DNA of 64,000 bases from Tolypocladium sp. Sup5 PDA-1. Lineage: Eukaryota > Ascomycota > Sordariomycetes > Hypocreales > Ophiocordycipitaceae. The stretch is taken from NCBI GenBank assembly GCA_000750105.3, contig JPHH03000048.1:175684-239683 (forward strand), in the 5' to 3' direction. The stretch's first letter is position 1. Each line of letters begins with the position of its first letter. A model generated the notes under the pieces. That model worked only from the letters and a program-made list of their open reading frames with translations, ran no database searches and was not told where the DNA came from. Position numbers and translations under genes: made by a program. Below, in pieces: positions 57,300 through 64,000 of the stretch.

Positions 57300-58270
57300 T
57301 CAGGCAAAGACAACCGTCTTGACGCCGTTGATAAAGACCCTCTTGTCGGCGTACCACCGCACCGCCGCGGCCAGCACCTGGCTCTCGACGTTGGACCCCT
57401 CCTCGGCCAGCTCCTTGGGGTCCATGCTGTGGTCGACGCGCGCGACGCGCTGCTCGATGATGGGCCCCTCGTCGAGGTCGGCGGTGACAAAGTGCGCGGT
57501 CGCGCCGGTGATCTTGACGCCGCGCTCGTAGGCCTGGTGGTAGGGCTTGGCGCCCTTGAAGGAGGGCAGGAAGCTGTGGTGGATGTTGATGATGCGGCCG
57601 GACATGGCCTCGCACAGCGTCGGCGAGAGGACCTGCATGTAGCGCGCCAGGACGATGAGCTCGATGCCGTGCTGCCGCGCGAGCTCGAGGACCTGCGCCT
57701 CCTGCTGCGACTTGGTGTCCTTGGTGACGGGCAGGTGGTGGAACTCGATGCCGTAGCTGCGGGCCAGGGGCTCGTAGTCGGGGTGGTTGGAGACGATGAC
57801 GGGGACCTGATGGTGTCAGCAAGGTCACTCACGGCTCGGCCGATGCTCGTAATGACGAGACAGGCCATGCATCCTTGCATGATGGGTGAGATGAGGCTCG
57901 GCAGTGGTGTACTGACCTCGATGCGCAGCTGGCCGGTCTTCATGCGGAACAGCAGGTCGTTGAGGCAGTGGCCAATCTTGGACACCATGATGAGCACCCT
58001 CGTCTTGCGGGCCGTCGGCCTCACGTCGTAGGTCATCTGATACTCGGCGGCGAGCGTCTCAAACGGCCCGGCCAGGTGCTCCGTCGTGGCGCTGCCCGCC
58101 GCGGGCCCGAAGTGCACGCGCATGAAGAAGCGCTTGGAGACGGGGTCGCTGAACTGCTGCAGGTCGAGGATGTTGTGGCCGTGCGAGGCGAAGACGGCGG
58201 TGACGGCGTGGACGATGCCCGGCTTGTCGGGGCACGTCAGCGTGAGGATGTGGTCGTCGGCGATGGCCAT
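57300..58270 (-). CDS. purU: Formyltetrahydrofolate deformylase (PurU-like), 286 aa
   Basis: Hydrolyses 10-formyl-THF to formate and THF, balancing one-carbon pools. Exons 58270-57917 and 57806-57300; intron 110 nt (GTCAGT, branch CTGAC, CAG). An N-terminal ACT domain (ILTLTCPDKPGIVHAVTAVF, about residues 8-90) precedes the formyltransferase fold. Fold blocks: RVLIMVSKIGHCLNDLLFR, VPVIVSNHPDYEPLARSYGI, IELIVLARYMQVLSP. The catalytic block NIHHSFLPSFKGAKPYHQAY and ATAHFVTADLDEGPIIEQ holds the catalytic Asn, His and Asp. The C-terminus RVFINGVKTVVFA is typical of PurU. The upstream in-frame ATG at 58321 is less likely than 58270. Fungal copies are thought to be of bacterial origin in the distant past; nothing recent is implied here. 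Confidence 0.93.
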
Positions 58271-59856
58271 GTTGAATGAGTCGAGGCCAGCTGAGTTGTG
58301 GTGAGTTTGTTGGGGCTTCAACAGAGCTTCTTTTCACGCTGGATGTACGTATGAGCGAGATTACAGACAAGAAGAGGTTCAGTTCAATTCATGAGCTGTC
58401 GCGAAGCTATGACTCTCAGCTTCCAGCCAATTCTTCGGCGGTGGAGAGAAAGTGGCCCAGTCCCGACTCCGGCGATGGCCCCACTGCGGGCTCGAAACCC
58501 TTCCAGAACGCCGGCGTCCGGACTTGGCTCGGCTTCTCGGGGAGTGTCAATCATGGGTTCACTGAGAAGCACGCACAACCTGGCTGTCGTAGTGAGCCCT
58601 CTCCAGCAACTTGAAGAGCAGAGTGTCAGATGCAGGTGCGCTTGCTTATATGCACAAGACGTTGCTGGGCCCTGCAAACATTGAATACGTAAAAGAATCG
58701 GCAGCGTCTCCGTCCCTGTCCCGGTTCGCTGGCTCAGTGGACCCGCGACTTGCCGTCCTGGGAAGGTCTTGGGTGCCCTGTGCAAGTGCCGGAGCTGGTC
58801 CGCATCCACCATGCTCAGCTACCCGTTGCGAACTCGCGTGTAAGACGGAGGGCAATGCATTCAACGAGCAGCATCCGGTACAATGCTAGTTTTTGTACTT
58901 CTAGTCCTTGCGGAATGCTGCATGTTCCTCCATAGCGCAGGCATACACACGGTCGAGAAGATTGGCTGCAGTGCCGGATGAACACCCGGCATTAGAGTAG
59001 AAAGTAAGCAAGCTATTGGTGCGCATCAACAGCAGCGTCAAGGGCTGTTGTCGATCGTCTCCTGCCTTCTAGAAAGAGAAGCACATATGCAGGAAAGCGA
59101 ACCAAGATCCGCCAAACACCTCGCGGCTGTCGTTAAAGATACGAGGAGCGCCACCGGGGCCGAGGCCGCCTCCGCCAACAGTTTAACACCGCAGTATCCA
59201 CAGCATGTCCTCCGCACTTCACTGCAGCGCAATAGGGCTGCATTCCTTGATTGTATCGAGGTAGGTGCTCGGGGAATGGCCCGAGGAAAAACGGAACTAA
59301 CTTCGGGGACCGAAGATCTTTGCGGGGGCGGCATGGTTCGAGCCGAAGCGGTCCAATGATCCTAACGGCCAAGATTCCGTCGCCTATGTTTCGTGGAATA
59401 GAGATGGCGTTGTTGATCCGAGCCTATGGAAGCTGAGCTGTTCACTTGCTCTTTGATTAAGCCTTCGGACATCTGCTCTGAGGTAATACCTTCCTCATAC
59501 ACTGCATGAGCACACATCTGCAAGAAAAACATCGGACCGTTTGGCCGCACATGTGCAAACATGTACGAGCACTGCCCGTCAGCCACTACCTGGTCAAATT
59601 CGATGGTCCTGGGTAATTACCGTCTGAGAGTTGACTGCGGTCTAACACGCACACGGATAGATGTACGTAGACGTGACTGTAGTTGGTTGAATTGTTCGAG
59701 AGTTGACAACAGGGACTGCCTAGAGGTCATACTGAACTTCACATAATGTCACGCCAGCACCAGCATCCAGCCACCCGGCTCAGTCCTCATCAATCCTCCA
59801 CGCCAACGCGCAGCGTCATGTCCAATATTTTACAGTATCCATGTTCATTGTGCTCA
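58271..59856. other. Intergenic region, no gene recognised
   Basis: 1.6 kb with short ORFs only. It contains a 20-bp sequence (58756-58775) repeated exactly at 63030-63049. Confidence 0.5.
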
Positions 59857-61215
59857 TTATGACAGACTTTCGTTCCACAGCTGCCAGTACTGGTTCTCCC
59901 ACGTCGGCATACATCGGACCTTTTCTGGCGGATCCGGCCGCCAGTCAATCCGGTCATCAGCAAGATTCTGTCTGGCGACAAGATCCGACGCAAAACCCTT
60001 CACCTCCTTGATCATCTTGGCCTTATCCACAGAGTATTCGAGATTAACCGTGGGTACAACCGCAATCTTCCGGTACCCGTGGAACCACAAGTCCTTGCAA
60101 AACAGCTGCGGTTCGCCTTGGCTACACTCATTAGAGTTGGGTGCTCTAAAGCGCAAGTTCTCAAGAATCGGCTGCGCGCCGAATGCCGTAGCTCCGTTCC
60201 AGCAGGAGAAAACCTGAAAGGGTCGGAGCTCCCGAAAGCGGGACTGTGTCTCCTCGGCGTTCCAGAATAAGTTCCACGCCGAGTTCCAGTTACCATCCGG
60301 GGGAATCTCGAAGAACGAATCTCCGTTCATCCCGCGGGAGATCCAGATGTCATAGAAAGTTGGATCCTTGCCTACGTACGTCCAGTCCATGGCACAGGTC
60401 ATGTCAGCACTTAGATGCTTCCGCTGGAAAGTCAACTCGAGGATATCCTCGGGGCAAGCCGCTACATCGTTCATAAACACGATAGTTGTGTCCTTATTGG
60501 CGCGTTGAGGATGGTGAATAAGCGGCTGCAAGGCTAAGTTTCGCAGTTCGGCAAGTCTAGCAATGCGTTGTCCTTCACTAGGATCGATCGGCGACGATTC
60601 GAAGGTATACGTGATGCCAAGGGCTTCAAGACTAGGTCGAAGTGCTTCCAGGACATCCGCAGTCCCGTCTAGGGAACTCCCCTCGACAATAGAGAGGACG
60701 CAGTGTTTTGGACCAAGAAAACGAATGGCCTCGACGATACTGCCGATCAGACGGGGGAGTAGTGGTAAGTTTTGGCGTAGGTTGAGTGCGAAGAAGTATC
60801 GAGTGCTCCAGTCCGAGGAGTCTTCGGCCTGAAGAGTCCCGTATCGCGTGGCATTGATCGCTGGACACTCTAGGGTTGGAAGATGGGTCGGCTTTCGGTC
60901 TAGAATCGCGTCGAGGTAGGTTGTGATATTGATTGCGGCAAGGATTTTGCCTATTTGCAGTCGACTGTCAGTACGCTGCCGCATGACGCTATAATCTCAG
61001 CTCGTACCACCTGCCACCGGTGCCACAGCAGTCGGGTTATCAACAGGCTTCGCATTGTGAGACTCTTGGGGCGGCTCGGTGTGCTCATGCTGAGGATTCT
61101 TGGGAAGGGCTAGGCGCCATAGCTGGGCGAGTCTGTCTTGGCCAAAGTAGAGGCCCCCAGCGACGAAGAACAAGTAGAGGACGGGTGCTGCTAACAGCAG
61201 CAGCTTCCGACGCAT
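59857..61215 (-). CDS. Type II membrane glycosyltransferase, CAP59/CMT1 (GT69) family, 433 aa
   Basis: Exons 61215-61008 and 60950-59857; intron 57 nt (GTACGA, branch TACTGAC, ATAG). The N-terminus MRRKLLLLAAPVLYLFFVAGG is a signal anchor, so the catalytic domain should lie in the Golgi lumen. Family blocks: RYFFALNLRQNLPLLPRLIG, HCVLSIVEGSSLDGT, IVFMNDVAACPEDILEL (acidic NDV..C.EDIL motif), CAMDWTYVGKDPTFYDIWIS, FQVFSCWNGATAFGA, and CSQGEPQLFCKDLWFHGYRK with IAVVPTVNLEYSVDKA. These match the cryptococcal alpha-1,3-mannosyltransferase CMT1 and CAP59 relatives. The acceptor in ascomycetes is not settled; cell-wall or secreted mannan is likely. The exact donor (61007 or three bases upstream) is a choice between adjacent GTs. 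Confidence 0.88.
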
Positions 61216-61727
61216 GTTTGCATTTAGACGAGCATGGCCGACAAAGACTCACGGAAAACGGAGGGGGATGTCGTTCTTAGCGTTTGTTTGCCGCGGAGAT
61301 GGATACGGTACTGTAACGTCGCAACCCTGGCCCGCCCTGGCCCCTGGGGCTCAGCCAGCACCATTGGTCGGCGTCTATTGGGTAGGAACCGCTGCGGTGG
61401 GCTTTTTTCTGCATCTCCAGGGGGTGCAACCCGTCAGAGAGAAGCAGTTGGTTAACCGCCATGGCCTGATGCAAAATTGCAGTAATTACTCATGCATTTA
61501 TTAGGTTGGAACCAACCGCAGAAGTTCATGTTTGCATCGGCTGGAACCAACAACTTCTTCATGTACTCACGGGAAAATACCGTAGTTTGTAAGATTAAAA
61601 GGAGCGTACTCCGTACTTCATTCTCCGTACTGAACAACAGCTTGCATTCGAAAGATCGTCCAAGACTTTAAATTTCACCGGCGAACCTGTGACCAGTGGC
61701 TCTGGAGTAACTAACCACGGCATTATC
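61216..61727. other. Divergent intergenic region
   Basis: About 510 bp shared by the glycosyltransferase gene and the membrane protein gene, with one TACTCCGTA motif (61607) and nearby TTCTCCGTAC. No gene is recognised. Confidence 0.5.
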
Positions 61728-62761
61728 ATGGCTGTCCATAAAGCACGTTTGGCACCGCGCTTTTTCACACTTGCCAGTTTTGTTGCCCTCAGCTACGCCT
61801 CTTCTCTTCACGCTCCCGGGCCTACATTAAAAGCCATACCAAACCGCAATGAAACTCAGCTCGGCAAGCGAGCAGGCATCATCACGGAGTTGTCAACCTG
61901 CGGCTATTTCAACGGCGACCCGTCAAAACCTCGCACTGCGGACTCCGGATACAACTGTCGAATTGACACGCAAAATGGCCTCTGGGGGTTTTGTCCGACG
62001 ACGGTAATTGCTGCACGGGATTGCGGGCTGGCGGGGAGCTGTGTTGATGAGCACCGTTGCTCCAAGGGCTGTGGATTTACAGACCAAAGTAGCTTGACAA
62101 CCTTTACTTGGTAAGTTTCGAAAACATTGCGTGCAAACACGTTGTTTCTAGGGAGATGGGCTGACGGACAACATGTATTACGGACAGCGACCCCAAGCAA
62201 TACTGCTCGACAGCACTACTGACGTTTGGTGTTGACCAAACCTACTCGTATCTTGCGTGCGGTGCCGGGCCGAGCACCGACCACTATCTCGTCTCGCCCA
62301 CAGCCGAAGCTACAACTACCAGCACGAAACAAGCCAGCAAGTCAACGACCCCCTTAGTAGTACCATCGACGACTGCACCGTCTACAACTGCATCCATTTC
62401 TCCTTCATCATCATCACAGTCCGGAGTCGGCTCCAATTCACCGAGCTCCACCCTTGCCGGTCTGGTCTCCGAAAGCACATCCGTGTCTCCCACGGCAAAC
62501 AGCGGTTCTGGCGGCCAGCCAAATAACACCGGTGCCATCATTGGAGGAGTCGTGGGTGGGCTGGCCTTGATTTGCGGTTCCGGCATTGCCGCAATCTACC
62601 TGTTAAGAAGACATCGTGCGCCGCCCGGCCCAGAACAGCAAGGCGACGTATCTGCAGCTGTGGCTGCTGAGCCAAAGTACTACAGCAAAGGTTTCGTTGG
62701 CGGCAGCGGTCCGCACGAGTTGCCGGTTGCTCCAAGTCTACCTGTAGAACTGCCCAGTTAG
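61728..62761 (+). CDS. Ser/Thr-rich single-pass surface protein (Mid2/WSC-like layout), 318 aa
   Basis: Exons 61728-62110 and 62188-62761; intron 77 nt (GTAAGT...ACAG), joining CSDPKQYCSTALLTFG. The signal peptide covers about residues 1-27 (RFFTLASFVALSYASSL). A Cys-rich ectodomain follows (STCGYFNGD, YNCRIDTQNGLWGFCPTT, ARDCGLAGSCVDEHRCSKGC, YLACGAGPS). Next is a long Ser/Thr-rich linker likely to be O-mannosylated, then one transmembrane helix (AIIGGVVGGLALICGSGIAA) and a short basic tail (YLLRRHRAPPGPEQ). The layout resembles yeast cell-wall stress sensors, but the Cys pattern is not WSC. Related proteins are frequent in filamentous ascomycetes, with unknown function. The start ATG was preferred over an upstream in-frame GTG. 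Confidence 0.8.
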
Positions 62762-64000
62762 CGACATCCAATGGGTCGAAGCAGTTGCAGATTTTGGCAT
62801 CGTGCGGTGTGGGTGACGGGCACAGAATACCGCATGATGCTTCGATCCCAACATGTAGCGAATGAACGTAACTTTCTCTCTTTGCTTCGGCCTATGCTAC
62901 GGTAATATCGATAGAGAAAGACCACTAGAGCCTCCCATGGTGGATCCTCTACCTCTATGGTAGCGTAGTCGCCCGTAACTGATAGAGCATTCTTGGTCTT
63001 TTAGCTAACTCTAGCTATAAAACTAACGATCCTGGGAAGGTCTTGGGTGTCGTCAAACATTCGGAACAGCATCACAGATTGAGTGAGTCTTGTCTCAGGC
63101 AGGGAGGCAACCTTGAGCTTCATTCCATCTTTGTTTTACTGGCAAAAGCTGCAAAGCACAGGCGAACAGTCACAGAATGGGGCGCCGGAGTCATGGAGAG
63201 AGATGTCTGATACTAAACCAAGCAAACTTGTACCGATCTTACAACAATAATCGTATAACAGCCCAATATACAACACGAATCTCGATATCCAGAATTTCCT
63301 TCCTCAGTCATATTCCTGAGCCGTCGCCGCTTTAACCTAAGCAGCGCCTGAGCAGCGCCTGGGTAGCCCCTGAGTCGGGCGACCGACTACAACACAAGTG
63401 GGGTGCCTTGTTTCCCACCCCCTCCATCCCGTCTAGGTAACTACTTAGCACAAATAGCACTATTTTGATTACCCGTAGGTACATTTGCTATATTATCTTG
63501 TAAGGTTATTGAGTTATCGGCATAACACTAAGTGCACTATAGTGCAAAAACCTACCTTCTACACGTATATGGGTTTAACTAGGGTAGTGTATATTAAGGT
63601 TCTCGGTAGATTAACATAGCAATACGGGGCAAGTAAACTAAAAATGCCCTCTTTATATAGAAGAGCCTCGTTTAGGATATTACTATAGGGCGATTCGGGG
63701 TTGAACTAAATTCCTATAATATCTATAATAGTCGTGTCGAAGTACTAATCACGAGGTATGCTACCTAGATATCTATACGTGGAATTTACGACGTCGTAGC
63801 GTAGATATAAGCTCTATAACCGGAGATAAAGATCTATCTAGGCAGCGATTATATTACGCGGACGGGTTTTAGATATCGCTACTCCGTACTCCTTACTAGT
63901 TTGTTGGGTTAGAGAGTCGGACCTAGGCTCCGCTCCGGGCCCCGGGCACGGGGCTAGAAACGTGGCCTCTTCGGGCAGGGTTTTCTCCCACACACACACA
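62762..64000. other. AT-rich decayed DNA at the window end
   Basis: No gene is recognised. From about 63,430 to 63,890 the sequence is dense in TA steps with almost no ORF, then turns GC-rich, ending in CA repeats at the window edge. A short tandem AGCAGCGCCTG pair (63340-63361) and a TACTCCGTA motif (63880) are present. It is best explained as a repeat mutated by RIP, though no family can be named. Confidence 0.45.
63340..63372. repeat. Short tandem repeat of 11 bp
   Basis: Two exact AGCAGCGCCTG copies (63340-63350, 63351-63361) and a diverged third (GGTAGCCCCTG). Confidence 0.6.

Noticed and set aside
55474..62761. Secondary-metabolite or sugar-modification gene cluster
   Set aside because: Sulfotransferase-like, deformylase, glycosyltransferase and surface-protein genes lie near each other, but there is no backbone enzyme or regulator and spacing is wide; no evidence of joint function.

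Overview
This window is nuclear DNA of a filamentous ascomycete (Pezizomycotina; most likely a Sordariomycete of the order Hypocreales, judged from protein flavour, not from any search). The signs are short spliceosomal introns (about 43-175 nt, GT...AG, CTNAC-type branch sites), GC-rich coding exons, Cdc8/Spg1/Lys4/homodimeric-type fungal orthologues, a fungal fused NAD(P) transhydrogenase, 2EXR, PLAC8 and CAP59/CMT1 proteins, and AT-rich islands that look like decayed repeats. I count about 24 intact or nearly intact genes plus three broken or doubtful ones. All exon boundaries were read by eye from splice signals and reading-frame continuity; no alignment or computation was run.

Layout. 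1-6.2 kb: the 3' part of an M14 carboxypeptidase, then an accessory AT-rich stretch with a 2EXR protein and a GPR1/FUN34/yaaH (acetate transporter) pseudogene carrying two lesions. 6.2-31.9 kb: a GC-rich housekeeping block: RPA3, a bZIP factor, then five consecutive genes for mitochondrial proteins (mL38, uL4m, PGS1, NDUFA12, transhydrogenase), a small secreted Cys/Pro-rich protein, porphobilinogen deaminase, glycine-cleavage H protein, homoaconitase and the septation GTPase Spg1. 33.6-44.7 kb: a tail-anchored-like small protein, a PLAC8 protein whose repeat tail is cut off by an in-frame TAG, a KEN-box protein and thymidylate kinase, separated by long gene-poor stretches with microsatellites. 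44.7-55.5 kb: an oligopeptide transporter flanked by repeat-like and degenerate DNA, with a probable transposase relic. 55.5-62.8 kb: a sulfotransferase-like protein, formyl-THF deformylase, a CAP59/CMT1-type glycosyltransferase and a Ser/Thr-rich single-pass membrane protein. 62.8-64 kb: AT-rich, TA-rich decayed DNA.

Functionally the densest part (10.9-29 kb) is mitochondrial: translation (mL38, uL4m), cardiolipin precursor synthesis (PGS1), complex I (NDUFA12), NADPH supply (transhydrogenase), glycine cleavage (GCV3) and lysine synthesis (LYS4). Two of the divergent pairs (mL38/uL4m and PGS1/NDUFA12) share intergenic regions of under 300 bp. I saw no secondary-metabolite cluster, CRISPR array, tRNA or rRNA. 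The most unusual observations are the TAG inside the PLAC8 repeat region, the two-lesion transporter pseudogene, the six intergenic copies of a TACGGAGTA motif, and a diverged tandem duplication at 45.5-45.8 kb.
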